From Paenibacillus monticola (GTDB lineage Bacteria > Bacillota > Bacilli > Paenibacillales > Paenibacillaceae): 64,000 nt of DNA. Of this stretch, positions 34,699 through 45,451 are shown in pieces. The notes below the pieces were generated by a model. The model was given only the letters and a program-made list of their open reading frames with translations, did no database searches and was not told the origin of the DNA. The position numbers were made by a program, and so were the translations under genes. The stretch spans positions 186,001 to 250,000 of the forward strand of contig NZ_WJXB01000001.1 of assembly GCF_009664975.1 (NCBI RefSeq), written 5' to 3'. Numbering within the stretch: the first letter of the stretch is position 1; each line of letters begins with the position of its first letter.

Positions 34699-37053
34699 AT
34701 GAAATCATTATCCGTGTTTACCAAGGACCTTGGTGCAGCGCTTAGAAATCCTAAAGTGCTTATTCCAATGTTCGTTGTCCTGTTCATTCCGGTGCTGTAC
34801 AGCGGATTGTTCCTGAAAGCATTCTGGGATCCATACGGCAAAATGAGCGATTTGCCTGTCGCTGTCGTGAATGAAGATAAAGGCGCCGATTATGAAGGCC
34901 AAAAGCTAACTGCCGGAAATGACATGATTGCAGAGCTCAAAAAGACCGATGGCTTCCAGTGGAACTTTGTCACCCGCGCACAAGCGGATGCCGGACTTAA
35001 GGACAATAGCTATTATATGGCGATTGTGGTCCCAGAAGACTTCTCCGCCAAAGCGACGACACTTCTGGATGATGAGCCGCAGCAGGCCAAAATTATTTTT
35101 GAGCCGAATGAAGGCTATAACTTTCTGGCTGGCCAGATCGGTGGCACGGCTGTAAAGGATATTAAGACAAAGGTATCGGCTAAGGTAACAGAAGCTTATA
35201 CAGAATCTGTATTTGATAAGATTACAGAAATCTCCACCGGGATTGGTGAAGCGGGAGATGGAGCAACCCAAATCGCCGCTGGCGCGGGAAAGCTGGATGA
35301 CGGTGCCGTCAAGTTGCAGGAGAATCTGCTGTTGCTGACAGATGGAACTGGGAAGCTGCTGAATGGCGTAGCGCCACTGACTAAAGGCGTAACTGATCTG
35401 AATACCGGTGCAGCGGCACTGGAATCCGGCAGCAGCACATTAGCCGGCGGCTTGCAGCAATTATCCGCTGCGCATAAGCAGCTTCAGGATGGCGTTACGC
35501 AAAGCAGCGCGGGCAGTAAGCAATTAAGTGACGGCTTGCAGAAGACGGCAACTGGTGCTGCACAACTGCAGGCTGGAACACAGTCAGCAGTAGAAGGCAC
35601 TACCAAGCTGCAAGCAGGAACTGCCTCTGTGGTTGATGGCAGTGCGAAGCTGCAAGCAGGCTTGACCTCCTCTGTGGACGGCAGTGCCAAGCTTGCAGCC
35701 GGTCTGAAAGCTTCGACCGATGGCAGCGTGAAGGTAAGCGCGGGCGCTAAAGCAGTAGCCGATGGGCTGCAGCAGCTGGCGAAATCCGATCCACAGCTGG
35801 CAGCTAGCCCAGCCGTACAAAAGCTGCTGGCTGCTAGCGCAGCAGTCGCCACAGGAACCGAACAGCTGCAGCAGAGTCAGCAGCAGTTAGCCGAGGGCGC
35901 AACTGCACTGCACAGCGGTCAGGAACAGCTGGTGCTTGGTGCAGATCAGCTGCACACAGGTGCGCAGCAGCTGGATGCGGGTGTAACCCAGCTGCACGAG
36001 GGTGCACAGCAGCTTAATGCAGGCAGCACACAGCTGCTGAATGGCCAGAAGCAGCTGTCTCAAGGTGCAACCACGCTTGCAGCCGGCGGCAATAAACTTG
36101 CTGCTGGAATGAAGCAGTTCGGCGCGAAACTTAGTGAAGCTGCCGCAGGCGGCACTCAGCTCGCCGCAGGCGGTAAAGCGCTCCAAGCCGGAACATCGAC
36201 ACTCCTGAGCGGCGTAGGCCAGCTGGGTAGCGGTATCAGCTCTGTAGCTGATGGCTCGAAGCAATTGTCTGATGGTGCAGGCGAGCTGAAGAAAGGTATG
36301 GATGAGCTGAAATCCGGTTCGAATGAATTAGCAAGTAAGCTCACTGATGCTGCTGCACAGACAAGTACAGTGAAGAAAACAGATGCAATGGTGCAAATGT
36401 TCGCTCAGCCTGTAGAAATTGAGACGCAAGTCGTCAACGAAGTGCCGAACTATGGCACGGGTTTTGCTCCATACTTCCTGTCTCTTGGGTTGTTCGTCGG
36501 TGCACTGATCTGCACACTGGTTATTCCTATGCGTGGATCTGAGGTTATCGGTGCAAGCCGCTTTAACCGCTTCATCAGTCGGACATTATCCTTCTCACTG
36601 ATGAGTTTGATCCAGTCACTCTTAGCATCCATTGTCGTCTTGTACGGTCTTGGGCTGAATGTACAGAATGTACCCCTCTTCTACGCATTCACCTTCATTA
36701 CGAGTCTCTCTTTCATGTGGGCGATTCAAGCGGTTGTTACCTGGCTTGATCAACCGGGACGTTTCGTTGTTATCGTAATTCTTATTTTCCAATTAACAAC
36801 AAGCGCAGGTACGTTCCCACTGGAATTGATTCCTAACTGGATGAAGTTCTTCAATCCTCTGCTGCCAATGACGTATAGCGTTAAAGGTTTCAAGGCAGTG
36901 ATCTCTACGGGTGATTACAGTGCGATGTGGGGAGATGCGGGTACACTTGCTATTTATGGCATAGTATTCCTGGCACTTACACTGGCTTACTTCATGACCC
37001 GAGATCTGGAAAATGAAGTTGAAGTGACAAGTGAACAAGTGTTGACTGTATAA
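34699..37053 (+). CDS. yhgE: YhgE/Pip-family membrane protein (ABC-2 related) with long repeat domain
   Basis: 784 residues. An N-terminal transmembrane helix (about 20-42) starts the YhgE/Pip N-terminal domain (LPVAVVNEDKGADYEGQKL). A long extracellular region (about 190-560) repeats the pattern LxxGxxxLxxGxxxL many times and is predicted as an elongated helical stalk. Five hydrophobic helices (about 590-775) form the ABC-2-like membrane domain. Lactococcal Pip is a phage receptor and YhgE-like proteins relate to ESX/type VII secretion accessory proteins; role here unknown. The repeated region is Gly/Ala/Gln-rich. Confidence 0.88.
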   Translation: MKSLSVFTKDLGAALRNPKVLIPMFVVLFIPVLYSGLFLKAFWDPYGKMSDLPVAVVNEDKGADYEGQKLTAGNDMIAELKKTDGFQWNFVTRAQADAGLKDNSYYMAIVVPEDFSAKATTLLDDEPQQAKIIFEPNEGYNFLAGQIGGTAVKDIKTKVSAKVTEAYTESVFDKITEISTGIGEAGDGATQIAAGAGKLDDGAVKLQENLLLLTDGTGKLLNGVAPLTKGVTDLNTGAAALESGSSTLAGGLQQLSAAHKQLQDGVTQSSAGSKQLSDGLQKTATGAAQLQAGTQSAVEGTTKLQAGTASVVDGSAKLQAGLTSSVDGSAKLAAGLKASTDGSVKVSAGAKAVADGLQQLAKSDPQLAASPAVQKLLAASAAVATGTEQLQQSQQQLAEGATALHSGQEQLVLGADQLHTGAQQLDAGVTQLHEGAQQLNAGSTQLLNGQKQLSQGATTLAAGGNKLAAGMKQFGAKLSEAAAGGTQLAAGGKALQAGTSTLLSGVGQLGSGISSVADGSKQLSDGAGELKKGMDELKSGSNELASKLTDAAAQTSTVKKTDAMVQMFAQPVEIETQVVNEVPNYGTGFAPYFLSLGLFVGALICTLVIPMRGSEVIGASRFNRFISRTLSFSLMSLIQSLLASIVVLYGLGLNVQNVPLFYAFTFITSLSFMWAIQAVVTWLDQPGRFVVIVILIFQLTTSAGTFPLELIPNWMKFFNPLLPMTYSVKGFKAVISTGDYSAMWGDAGTLAIYGIVFLALTLAYFMTRDLENEVEVTSEQVLTV

Positions 37054-37080
37054 TTCGATAATTAAAAAAGTTGAAAATAT

Positions 37081-37117
37081 AACAAAAGAGCGCCCCCAGT
37101 GGGGTGCTCTTTTGTTG
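37081..37117. terminator. Terminator after yhgE
   Basis: AACAAAAGAGC pairs with GCTCTTTTGTT, with inner CCCC/GGGG, loop CAGT; T-run on the plus strand. Confidence 0.88.
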
Positions 37118-37424
37118 TAAGCTAATAAATGAACGTTTCTGTAGTGTGACAATCCGAGTGAATATTGATTAAAACGGTTACATTGCATAAGGACTTATTC
37201 GGTTTTTGTGTATAATTATGCACTGAGAAGATTTTTTACGCTTTTATTCACTAAAGCTGTACCGCAAAAGCATTTGTTAATCAATCTCATAAAAAAGTTT
37301 AAATTGCGCTCATGTCAGGTCGATGATAAAATAATATAACCAATCTGCCTTGAATATTTATTAAGATTTAATGTGAAATTTTTCTTGAGATAACTTCCAC
37401 TTTATAATAGAAAGGTTGCGTGAG
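37118..37424 (+). promoter_or_regulatory. 307-base gltB leader, AT-rich, no gene
   Basis: A TATAAT at 37211-37216 and a second at 37403-37408 are visible, but neither has a well spaced -35. The second is 17 bases before the start codon and overlaps the RBS, so it is unlikely to be a promoter. If the first is used the 5' leader would be about 200 bases. No riboswitch or TnrA box was recognised. Confidence 0.3.
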
Positions 37425-40400
37425 ATGAGACACACTGAACTGCCCAGCAAACAGGGCCTTTACGATCCTCAGTTCGAAAAAGATGCTTGCGGAATGGGGT
37501 TTGTTGCCCATATTAAAGGCAAACCGTCCCATGATATTGTAACTAACGCTTTAACTATGCTCTTTAATATGGAGCATCGGGGAGGCCAAGGAAGCGAACC
37601 TAACTCTGGTGACGGAGCTGGCATCATGCTGCAAATTCCGCACCGTTTCTTTGCCGGTGAAGCCAAGAAGCTTGGTTTTGAATTACCGGAGCAAGGCCAT
37701 TATGGCGTGGGCATGATCTTTTTGTCACATAATGCAGAGATTCGCGCTCGCCATGAAGCTCTTCTGAGCGATATCATCGCTGAAGAGGGTCAGGAAGTAC
37801 TCGGTTACCGTGACGTGCCTACCCATGATGAAATGCTGGGCAAAACGGCGAAAGCCGCCAAGCCTTATGTACGTCAGGTATTTATCGCTCGTTCGGCTGC
37901 GATTACGGATGACATGGCTTTTGAACGTAAGCTGTATGTTATCCGTAGACGCGCTGAGCTTGCTATCCGCTATGGCAATGTAGAAGAAAGTGAATCCTTC
38001 TACGTGCCAAGCTTATCTTGTCGCAAGATCGTATACAAAGGTATGTTGACTACTGTGCAGGTAGGGCAATTCTATCTGGACCTGCAAAGTGAAGAGCTGG
38101 AATCGGCTATTGCGCTGGTTCACTCCCGGTTCAGCACCAATACGTTCCCAAGCTGGGAACGGGCGCATCCTTATCGCTTTATGATTCATAATGGCGAGAT
38201 TAATACACTGCGCGGTAATGTGAACTGGATGCATGCCCGGCAGTCCCTGTTCAAGAGTGAAGTCTTCGGAGAATCCTTAAATCAGATCAAACCGGTGATT
38301 AACCCGGATGGCTCGGATACTGCGATGTTTGACAATACCTTTGAATTCCTGTACCTTAGCGGACGCTCCCTGCCACAGGTTGCCATGATGATGGTCCCTG
38401 AACCTTGGAGCAACCATGATAGTATGGATGAGAAGAAGAAGGCTTTCTATGAATATCACAGCACCTTAATGGAGCCATGGGATGGACCAGCGGCGATGGG
38501 CTTTACCGACGGCGTGCAGATTGGCGCTATTCTCGACCGTAACGGTCTACGTCCCGCACGTTATTATGTAACCAAAGACGACATGATTATTTTGTCCTCC
38601 GAGGCAGGGGTACTAGATATTCCCGCGGAGAACATCCTATACAAAGACCGCCTGAAGCCAGGACGTATGTTGCTTATTGATACGAAGGAAGGCCGCATTA
38701 TTTCCGATGAAGAGGTTAAAGCGGCTATTGCTTCCGAGCAGCCGTACCGTGAATGGCTGGATGAGCATTTGATCAGTCTGGACGATCTTCCGGATGCACC
38801 AGAGCTGCCTAATCCAAAGCACGACAATGTGCAGCAGTTGCAGCAGGCTTTTGGCTATACATTCGAAGATTTACGCAAGGTGCTTGAGCCCATGGCATCA
38901 ACGGGTGCAGAATCCGTAGTCTCTATGGGTTATGATTCTCCGCTGGCTGTGCTGTCGGATCGGCCGCAGCGGCTCTACAATTATTTCAAACAAATGTTTG
39001 CCCAGGTAACCAATCCACCAATCGATGCGATCCGTGAAGAGCTGGTTACGTCTACAACTACAACTATCGGACCTGAGCGCAACCTGCTGAAACCGGAACC
39101 GGAAAGCTGTCGCCAGATTACACTGGATACGCCAATTCTGTCCAATGAGGATTTTGCCAAGATCCGTCATGTCCGCCGAGCAGGCTTCAAATCGATGTCG
39201 ATTCCAATTTTGTTCCCGGCTGAGCTTGGGGGAGAAGGCATGCGTCTCGCACTTGAACGCATGAACGAGGCCGCTGACCGCGTTATGGCCAAGGGACATA
39301 ACATTCTTATTCTGTCGGATCGCGGTGTAGACCGTGAGAATGCGGCGATTCCAGCATTGCTTGCCGTGTCCAGCCTGCATCACCATCTGATCCTGCAAGG
39401 AACACGGACTAAAGTGAGTATCTTGCTGGAATCCGGCGAACCACGTGAGGTTCATCATTATGCGCTTCTGCTAGGCTATGGCGTGAGTGCTGTAAATCCG
39501 TATCTGGCTTTCGAAAGTCTGGATGATATGATCGGCCAAGGCCTGCTGCGTGGAATCTCGCATGAGAAGGCTGTGAAGAATTATATTAAAGCGGCGACTA
39601 AGACCGTTGTGAAAATACTGTCCAAAATGGGTATATCTACGATTCAGTCGTATCGTGGTGCGCAGATATTTGAAGCGGTGGGCTTGAACTCTGAATTCGT
39701 GAACCAGTATTTTACCTGGACGCCTTCCCGCATTGGCGGAATTGGTCTCGAGGAAGTGGCTATTGAGGCCCTTACGCACCATAACCGTGCTTTCACCGAG
39801 AAGGACGGCAATGATAAGGTGCTTGATTCCGGCGGCGAATATCAATGGCGCAGCGATGGGGAGGAACATTTGTTCAACCCGCAGACGATTCATATGCTCC
39901 AGCAATCGGTACGCAGTGGCGATTACGAGTTATACAAGAAATACGCTACGCTGGTTCAGGGAGAAAACGAGAAGTTTCAGACCCTTCGTTCCCTGCTGCA
40001 GTTCAATTCACCTTATGAGTCCATTCCACTGGATGAGGTAGAATCAGCCGCCTCTATTATGAAACGCTTTAAGACAGGGGCAATGTCCTTCGGTTCGATC
40101 AGTAAGGAAGCGCATGAGACACTGGCGATCGCGATGAACAGAATCGGCGGCAAGAGCAACACAGGTGAGGGCGGTGAAGATCCGGCGCGTTTCATTCCGG
40201 ACAGCAACGGCGATTCCCGCCGCAGTGCCATTAAACAAGTAGCATCGGGACGTTTCGGAGTCACTTCGAACTATCTCGTTAACGCGGATGAAATCCAGAT
40301 CAAGATGGCACAAGGGGCCAAACCGGGAGAAGGCGGGCAGCTTCCAGGACGTAAGGTATATCCTTGGGTTGCTGAGGTTCGTGGCTCTACGGCAGGTGTG

Positions 40401-42020
40401 GGTCTAATCTCACCGCCACCACATCATGATATTTATTCCATTGAGGATTTGGCGGAGCTGATCTATGATCTGAAGAATGCCAATCCACGTGCCGCTATTA
40501 ACGTTAAACTTGTCTCTGAGGTTGGTGTGGGCACGATTGCGGCCGGTGTGGCCAAAGGGCGTGCTGATATTATCCTGATCAGCGGTTATGACGGCGGAAC
40601 AGGCGCATCGCCAATGAACTCTATCCGTCATGCAGGTCTTCCATGGGAGCTGGGTCTGGCTGAAACTCATCAGACTTTGATGCTGAACAATCTGCGTGAC
40701 CGGGTTGTATTGGAAACAGATGGTAAAATGTTGAGCGGCCGCGATCTGGCGGTAGCCGTATTGTTGGGCGCCGAAGAGTATGGCTTCGCCACAGCACCAC
40801 TCGTATCCGTTGGATGTATTATGATGCGTGTATGCCATATGGATACTTGTCCGGTTGGTGTAGCTACTCAGAATCCAGAGCTTCGCAAGAACTTTACCGG
40901 AGATCCACAGCATGTGGTTAACTTTATGACCTTCATCGCCGAGGATTTGCGGGAAATTATGGCCAGTCTTGGCTTCCGTACCATTCAAGAAATGGTAGGT
41001 CGTACGGATTGTCTGGATGCTGTGCAGGCATCGCATCACTGGAAGAAAAAAGGTGTGGATCTTAGCAGCTTGCTGCACACTCCAAAATTAGCAGAAGGAA
41101 GCACTCGTTACCGTAGTCAATCTCAGAACCATGGTCTAGAAGAGACGTTAGACGTCTCCACACTGCTGAAGTTGGCAGAACCTGCCTTGGAGAACGGAAC
41201 GCTTGTAGAGGCTTCTCTGACGATTAGAAACGTTAACCGTGCGGTTGGGACCATTCTGGGCAGTGAGCTTACACGTAAATACGGCGCAGCAGGTTTGCCT
41301 GACGATACGATTCGTCTGAACTTCACCGGTTCTGCGGGGCAAAGTCTAGGTGCATTCATGCCAAAGGGAATTACGATTACGGTTGAAGGCGACTCCAATG
41401 ACTATGTAGGCAAAGGTCTGTCTGGTGGTAAGATCATCATCAAACCATCACCTTTAGCCACTTTCGCTGCTGAAGATAATATTATTATTGGGAATACAGC
41501 GCTTTACGGAGCAACAGGCGGTGAAGCTTATATCAGCGGTATCGCCGGCGAACGATTTGGTGTTCGTAACTCTGGGGCAAATGTTGTTGTAGAAGGCGTG
41601 GGCGACCACGGCTGCGAATACATGACTGGCGGACGCGTGGTAGTGCTTGGCGAGACGGGCCGCAACTTTGCGGCGGGCATGTCGGGTGGTATTGCTTACG
41701 TGTACGACCCTGACAATACTTTTGTTAGCCGTTGTAACCTGGAAATGGTATTGCTGGAGCGGGTAGAAGAACCTGAGGAAATTGCAGAGCTGCAGGCCCT
41801 GATTGTCCGTCATACGGAGCTTACGGGCAGTGCGCTTGGTTCGCGGGTACTTGAACAGTGGGCAGATAACCTGCCGAAGTTCGCTCGTGTAATTCCGAAG
41901 GATTATAAACGCATGATGCAGCAGATCCGTAAGGTAGAAGAAAGCGGGCTGACTGGTGAGGCCGCTTTGATGGCCGCTTTTGAAGCGAACATGCGCGAAC
42001 TTGCACGTGTAGGTGGCTAG
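37425..42020 (+). CDS. gltB: Glutamate synthase (NADPH-type) large subunit
   Basis: 1531 residues from the ATG at 37425 (AAAGG nine bases upstream). The N-terminal Ntn-type glutaminase domain has a 21-residue propeptide and nucleophile Cys22 ([12 protein letters not shown]). The central domain, the FMN-binding synthase domain ([19 protein letters not shown]) and the C-terminal GXGXG domain follow. Cys1131, Cys1137 and Cys1142 ([12 protein letters not shown]) bind the 3Fe-4S cluster. It makes two glutamates from glutamine and 2-oxoglutarate. The small subunit gene gltD does not follow; it must lie elsewhere or another reductant is used. Confidence 0.97.
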   Translation: MRHTELPSKQGLYDPQFEKDACGMGFVAHIKGKPSHDIVTNALTMLFNMEHRGGQGSEPNSGDGAGIMLQIPHRFFAGEAKKLGFELPEQGHYGVGMIFLSHNAEIRARHEALLSDIIAEEGQEVLGYRDVPTHDEMLGKTAKAAKPYVRQVFIARSAAITDDMAFERKLYVIRRRAELAIRYGNVEESESFYVPSLSCRKIVYKGMLTTVQVGQFYLDLQSEELESAIALVHSRFSTNTFPSWERAHPYRFMIHNGEINTLRGNVNWMHARQSLFKSEVFGESLNQIKPVINPDGSDTAMFDNTFEFLYLSGRSLPQVAMMMVPEPWSNHDSMDEKKKAFYEYHSTLMEPWDGPAAMGFTDGVQIGAILDRNGLRPARYYVTKDDMIILSSEAGVLDIPAENILYKDRLKPGRMLLIDTKEGRIISDEEVKAAIASEQPYREWLDEHLISLDDLPDAPELPNPKHDNVQQLQQAFGYTFEDLRKVLEPMASTGAESVVSMGYDSPLAVLSDRPQRLYNYFKQMFAQVTNPPIDAIREELVTSTTTTIGPERNLLKPEPESCRQITLDTPILSNEDFAKIRHVRRAGFKSMSIPILFPAELGGEGMRLALERMNEAADRVMAKGHNILILSDRGVDRENAAIPALLAVSSLHHHLILQGTRTKVSILLESGEPREVHHYALLLGYGVSAVNPYLAFESLDDMIGQGLLRGISHEKAVKNYIKAATKTVVKILSKMGISTIQSYRGAQIFEAVGLNSEFVNQYFTWTPSRIGGIGLEEVAIEALTHHNRAFTEKDGNDKVLDSGGEYQWRSDGEEHLFNPQTIHMLQQSVRSGDYELYKKYATLVQGENEKFQTLRSLLQFNSPYESIPLDEVESAASIMKRFKTGAMSFGSISKEAHETLAIAMNRIGGKSNTGEGGEDPARFIPDSNGDSRRSAIKQVASGRFGVTSNYLVNADEIQIKMAQGAKPGEGGQLPGRKVYPWVAEVRGSTAGVGLISPPPHHDIYSIEDLAELIYDLKNANPRAAINVKLVSEVGVGTIAAGVAKGRADIILISGYDGGTGASPMNSIRHAGLPWELGLAETHQTLMLNNLRDRVVLETDGKMLSGRDLAVAVLLGAEEYGFATAPLVSVGCIMMRVCHMDTCPVGVATQNPELRKNFTGDPQHVVNFMTFIAEDLREIMASLGFRTIQEMVGRTDCLDAVQASHHWKKKGVDLSSLLHTPKLAEGSTRYRSQSQNHGLEETLDVSTLLKLAEPALENGTLVEASLTIRNVNRAVGTILGSELTRKYGAAGLPDDTIRLNFTGSAGQSLGAFMPKGITITVEGDSNDYVGKGLSGGKIIIKPSPLATFAAEDNIIIGNTALYGATGGEAYISGIAGERFGVRNSGANVVVEGVGDHGCEYMTGGRVVVLGETGRNFAAGMSGGIAYVYDPDNTFVSRCNLEMVLLERVEEPEEIAELQALIVRHTELTGSALGSRVLEQWADNLPKFARVIPKDYKRMMQQIRKVEESGLTGEAALMAAFEANMRELARVGG

Positions 42021-42091
42021 AGTACGGCTATTGAAATAAAGTTATTTAGACAATCAGTAAGGGTGAACTGAATCACTGGCATCACTAACAG

Positions 42092-42138
42092 AGGGGCTTG
42101 ACGTGCTTCCGCTTGCGGAAGGGGTCAGGTCCCTTTTT
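42092..42138 (+). terminator. Terminator of gltB with nested hairpin
   Basis: An 11-pair outer stem (42092-42102 with 42124-42134, two G-U pairs) encloses a perfect inner CTTCCGC/GCGGAAG stem and is followed by TTTT. Confidence 0.85.
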
Positions 42139-42185
42139 CTATGCTTGCGTAGTTCTCTGAGAACAATAAAAAATATAAATACAAT

Positions 42186-42247
42186 ATACAGTTGAAATGT
42201 ATAGTTTAACTGTATATAATATGACTATATAGTTCAACTGTATATAA
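42186..42247 (+). promoter_or_regulatory. padR promoter with two direct operator repeats
   Basis: TTGAAA (42192-42197), 17-base spacer, TATAAT (42215-42220). The element TATAGTTYAACTGTATATAA occurs twice, at 42200-42219 and 42228-42247 (19 of 20 identical), plus an inverted partial copy at 42186. The first lies in the promoter spacer and -10. This is typical of autorepression by a PadR protein. Confidence 0.65.
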
Positions 42248-42260
42248 AGGTGGGAGCGTA

Positions 42261-42584
42261 GTGAATAGAAATTCTTTGTTACCTTTAACAGAGACAACGT
42301 ATTACATAATGTTGGTGTTACAAGAACCTGCGCATGGCTATCTAATTATGCAAAAGGTAGAAGAAATGAGTCTGGGAGACGTACGGATTGCCGCTGGGAC
42401 GTTATATGGTGCAATTGAAAATTTACTGAAGCTCCAATTAATTGAACGAATGGAAGATGGTGATAATCGGAGAAAGGTCTACGTATTAACTGAAAAAGGA
42501 CGTGAAATATTAGGGCAGGATGCCAAACGAATGAATCATATGACAAGCCTTTTAAAGGGGAGTGATGATAATGAGGAAATTTAA
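42261..42584 (+). CDS. PadR family transcriptional regulator
   Basis: 107 residues starting at GTG 42261 (GGTGGGAG upstream). It is a short PadR protein with the winged helix (TYYIMLVLQEPAHGYLIMQKVEEMSLGDVRIAAGTLYGAIENLLKLQLI) and a short dimerisation tail. The direct repeats overlapping its promoter suggest autorepression. Its stop overlaps the next gene by about 14 bases. Confidence 0.9.
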   Translation: MNRNSLLPLTETTYYIMLVLQEPAHGYLIMQKVEEMSLGDVRIAAGTLYGAIENLLKLQLIERMEDGDNRRKVYVLTEKGREILGQDAKRMNHMTSLLKGSDDNEEI

Positions 42585-43176
42585 GCTATTCGTTAATTTT
42601 AAGAAAGAAGAAGAATGGTTAAATGTGTGGCTTCAGAAGGGCTATGAGTTAATAAAGGTAAACAGAATGGGAATTTATACTTTTAAGACAACCGAACAAC
42701 GAAATCAAGTCATTAAAATTGACTTTCAAGTATTGAAAACCAAAGATCACTTAGAGAATTACGAAGCTCTGTATGAAGAATTCGGCTGGAGGCATATTGC
42801 TGGAAACAAAGGATATTCTCATCATTATTTAATCAAAGAGAAGGATGGTCAGAATGTACTTTTTTCCGACAATCCTTCTGAAGCTGCTCTTTACAAACGT
42901 CTGGCGACTTATTACGGGACTGCGGCGATTATACCGTTTGTATTTCTTTTTAATCATAATGCAGTGACATATTATTTTAATCCGAAAGCAGCTTATTTAA
43001 CCCAGGGACTATGGCAAATGGAGAATTCGGATTTCTGGTCCGCATTCCTATTTGAAACTCCGTTTGCATTCATGAGAATTAGTTCGGTTTGGAGTTTTTT
43101 CATAATTACATTGATATTTTTATATAACTTTTTTAAATATCAGACTACTGCTAAGAAAATCAAAAACAAATTGTAG
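42571..43176 (+). CDS. DUF2812 domain membrane protein
   Basis: 201 residues from the ATG at 42571; an ATG at 42565 and a GTG at 42562 are alternatives, all with AAAGGGG upstream. The N-terminal DUF2812 domain (FKLFVNFKKEEEWLNVWLQKGYELIKV, YEEFGWRHIAGNKGYSHHYLI) is followed by two hydrophobic helices (about 110-130 and 170-190). PadR-DUF2812 pairs are common in Bacillota; the function is unknown. The overlap with padR suggests translational coupling. Confidence 0.8.
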   Translation: MRKFKLFVNFKKEEEWLNVWLQKGYELIKVNRMGIYTFKTTEQRNQVIKIDFQVLKTKDHLENYEALYEEFGWRHIAGNKGYSHHYLIKEKDGQNVLFSDNPSEAALYKRLATYYGTAAIIPFVFLFNHNAVTYYFNPKAAYLTQGLWQMENSDFWSAFLFETPFAFMRISSVWSFFIITLIFLYNFFKYQTTAKKIKNKL

Positions 43177-43251
43177 CTGCTATCAACTTCCAATTTTCAA
43201 GAAAAAGGGTATATGTGGTAAACTAGGATGTAGATGAAAGGAAGTGAGACT

Positions 43252-44178
43252 ATGCCCAACACGGCAGAAAAAGTGGAACCTGTAGCCCGCCTGCAGGGAG
43301 TGAGTAAGAAAATGGGCTCTAAGACGCTCATTAGCGATCTAACGCTGGATATACCAGCAGGTCAAATCTTTGGTTTCCTTGGACCGAATGGAGCAGGGAA
43401 GACAACTACGATCCGGATGATGGTGGGGTTGATCTCCATTAGCAGCGGTGACATTTTGATCTGTGGCCGCAGTATTAAAGATCATTTTGAAGAGGCGGTT
43501 GCCAACATTGGCGCCATTGTAGAAAATCCTGAAATGTACAAGTTCCTGAGTGGATATCAGAATCTGCGCCAATATGCGCGTATGGTATCAGGAGTGAGCA
43601 AACAACGGATTGATGAGGTTGTAGAGTTGGTAGGTCTTGGAGCTAGGATTCATGACAAGGTGAAGACCTATTCCTTGGGCATGCGCCAACGGCTTGGCGT
43701 AGCTCAGGCACTGCTGCATCGGCCGAAGCTGTTGATTCTGGATGAGCCGACAAACGGGCTCGATCCGCAAGGTATCCGTGAGCTTCGTGACTATTTGCGC
43801 CGTCTTTGCCAGGAGGAAGGAACAACCGTTTTCGTATCCAGTCACTTGCTGTCCGAGATGGAGCTGATGTGCGATAGTGTAGCCATCATTCAGAATGGAC
43901 GGCTGGTAGACGTGAAACAGCTGAAGACGGTTGGGGATGTCATTATGCCGATCGGTGAAACCTTGTTTGAGGTGGATGCGCCGGAAGCAGCGTTGGCGCT
44001 GATGGGTCACGGAGTCTTAAAGAACGGAGGCATTGTCCTCGCAGCAACACGGGAAGAAATTGCCGAACTGAATGCAAAGCTGGTGACAGGCGGAATTAAA
44101 GTGTATAGCATCAAGACACTTGCCCGCTCGCTGGAAGATCAATTCTTGGAGATCACAGGAGGTGAAGGTATTGGGTAA
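43252..44178 (+). CDS. ABC transporter ATP-binding protein (ABC-2/bacitracin-type exporter)
   Basis: 308 residues from the ATG at 43252 (AAAGGAAGTGAG upstream). Walker A GPNGAGKTTT, signature YSLGMRQRLGVAQALL, Walker B LLILDEPTNGLDP, then a C-terminal regulatory extension. The type resembles BcrA-like exporters. It is coupled to the next permease gene, which starts inside its last codons. Confidence 0.9.
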   Translation: MPNTAEKVEPVARLQGVSKKMGSKTLISDLTLDIPAGQIFGFLGPNGAGKTTTIRMMVGLISISSGDILICGRSIKDHFEEAVANIGAIVENPEMYKFLSGYQNLRQYARMVSGVSKQRIDEVVELVGLGARIHDKVKTYSLGMRQRLGVAQALLHRPKLLILDEPTNGLDPQGIRELRDYLRRLCQEEGTTVFVSSHLLSEMELMCDSVAIIQNGRLVDVKQLKTVGDVIMPIGETLFEVDAPEAALALMGHGVLKNGGIVLAATREEIAELNAKLVTGGIKVYSIKTLARSLEDQFLEITGGEGIG

Positions 44179-44968
44179 TTTCGCAGCTCTCATACATAAT
44201 GAGAATATCAAAATATATAGTCGTGTCCGCACATGGATTATGCTGATTATTCTGGCAGTCATGAGTGCGCTGATTCCGGTGCTAGTCTATTTCACAGGCA
44301 ATGGGGATGCTGATTCCGGAGGTATGGGGGTTTGGGATAATTTCCAGGTGAGTATAGCGATTGCGTTTTTCCTGAACACGATCTTTACGGTTGTTATAGC
44401 CTCGGACTCCGTAGCGGGCGAATTTTCCTGGGGGACAATCAAGCTGCTGTTGATTCGCCCGTGGAGCCGCTCCAAGATTTTGCTCTCTAAATACATTGCA
44501 TTGGTATTATTCAGTCTGCTCAGTACGGGTGTACTGATTGCCTTCGGTTTGGGAGCATCGCTCATTTTCTCGTCAGGTTCCAGTGAGGGAGTGGCGGGTA
44601 TGAATTCAAGCTGGAGTCCGGCACAATATTCTTTCCTGGTTATCCTCTGTCAATATATTCAGCTGTTCCTGACTGCCGGGATTGCGTTCATGGTGTCCAG
44701 TGTATTCCGTGCTAGTGGTCTGGCTATTGGGCTGTCGCTGTTTATAATATTTGCGAGCGGCATCTTCAGCCTTCTCTTTAATCCGGATCGGTTTGAATGG
44801 GCGCGATATTTAATCTTCAATCACATGGATCTGTCGGTTTATATAAACTCCGACACCGGAGCGGGTGGATCTACACTTGGTTTCTCAATCGCGGTGCTGG
44901 CCGTCTATTACGCCTTATTCATGTTGGTTTCCTGGATCGTATTCCGCAAAAGAGATGTTGCCGCTTAA
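44171..44968 (+). CDS. ABC-2 family permease
   Basis: 265 residues starting at TTG 44171, with GGAGGTG six bases upstream, overlapping the ATPase stop by eight bases. Six hydrophobic segments (for example RTWIMLIILAVMSALIPVLVYF) and the ABC-2 motif SVAGEFSWGTIKLLLIRPWSRSKILLSKYIAL identify it. The exported substrate is unknown. Its TAA shares bases with the stop of the convergent bactofilin gene. Confidence 0.85.
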   Translation: MGNFAALIHNENIKIYSRVRTWIMLIILAVMSALIPVLVYFTGNGDADSGGMGVWDNFQVSIAIAFFLNTIFTVVIASDSVAGEFSWGTIKLLLIRPWSRSKILLSKYIALVLFSLLSTGVLIAFGLGASLIFSSGSSEGVAGMNSSWSPAQYSFLVILCQYIQLFLTAGIAFMVSSVFRASGLAIGLSLFIIFASGIFSLLFNPDRFEWARYLIFNHMDLSVYINSDTGAGGSTLGFSIAVLAVYYALFMLVSWIVFRKRDVAA

Positions 44969-45414
44969 CTGACCTCCAGAGTGCCTTGTGTTTTGGAAGG
45001 GCGTTTAGCAGCTGTCTTGTCCATATGAATATGATTCTCCGGCTCGCCCGCTACCTCAGGGGTGGGCTGTTCTTTCATGGCCACAGCTCCATTAAGCAGA
45101 CTGCCCTCCATAATGCTAAGTGTTCCCGCCAGGATATTGCCATAGAGCTGCCCGGTGTCTGTCATAATCAGCCTGTGTTCTGCACTCACGTTACCGAATA
45201 CCTTGCCGGCAATGACTATCTCCTTTGCGCTAATACTGGAACGGACTATTCCTTGTTCCCCTACCGTAACTGTACCGCTACAATGAATTTCACCGCTAAA
45301 TGTACCCTCTATCCGCAGATTGGTATCGCAATGTACCTTGCCCTCCAGTGTTCCTCCGTGTCCAATCAGGGAGTCTGTAGCTTTGATTGAAGTGCGCTGC
45401 TGTCTCTTCCACAT
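44965..45414 (-). CDS. Bactofilin (polymer-forming cytoskeletal protein)
   Basis: 149 residues; AGGATTAACC precedes the ATG. The bactofilin core (about 18-110) shows repeating beta-helix turns (GTLEGKVHCDTNLRIEGTFSGEIHCSGTVTVGEQG, GNVSAEHRLIMTDTGQLYGNILAGTLSIMEGSLLNG). Bactofilins polymerise without nucleotides and localise proteins in the cell. It follows the M23 peptidase gene after 37 bases on the same strand, so a joint transcript is likely. Confidence 0.9.
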   Translation of the reverse strand: MWKRQQRTSIKATDSLIGHGGTLEGKVHCDTNLRIEGTFSGEIHCSGTVTVGEQGIVRSSISAKEIVIAGKVFGNVSAEHRLIMTDTGQLYGNILAGTLSIMEGSLLNGAVAMKEQPTPEVAGEPENHIHMDKTAAKRPSKTQGTLEVS

Positions 45415-45451
45415 GGTTAATCCTCCATTCTATTCTTGAATTTAAAGGCAT

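Noticed and set aside
35196-36344. Several long open frames on the minus strand of yhgE
   Set aside because: They arise from the repetitive Gly/Ala/Gln codons of the real gene; no RBS or sensible protein.
37385-37408. TTGAGA/TATAAT as gltB promoter
   Set aside because: The spacer is only 12 bases and the -10 lies directly on the RBS.
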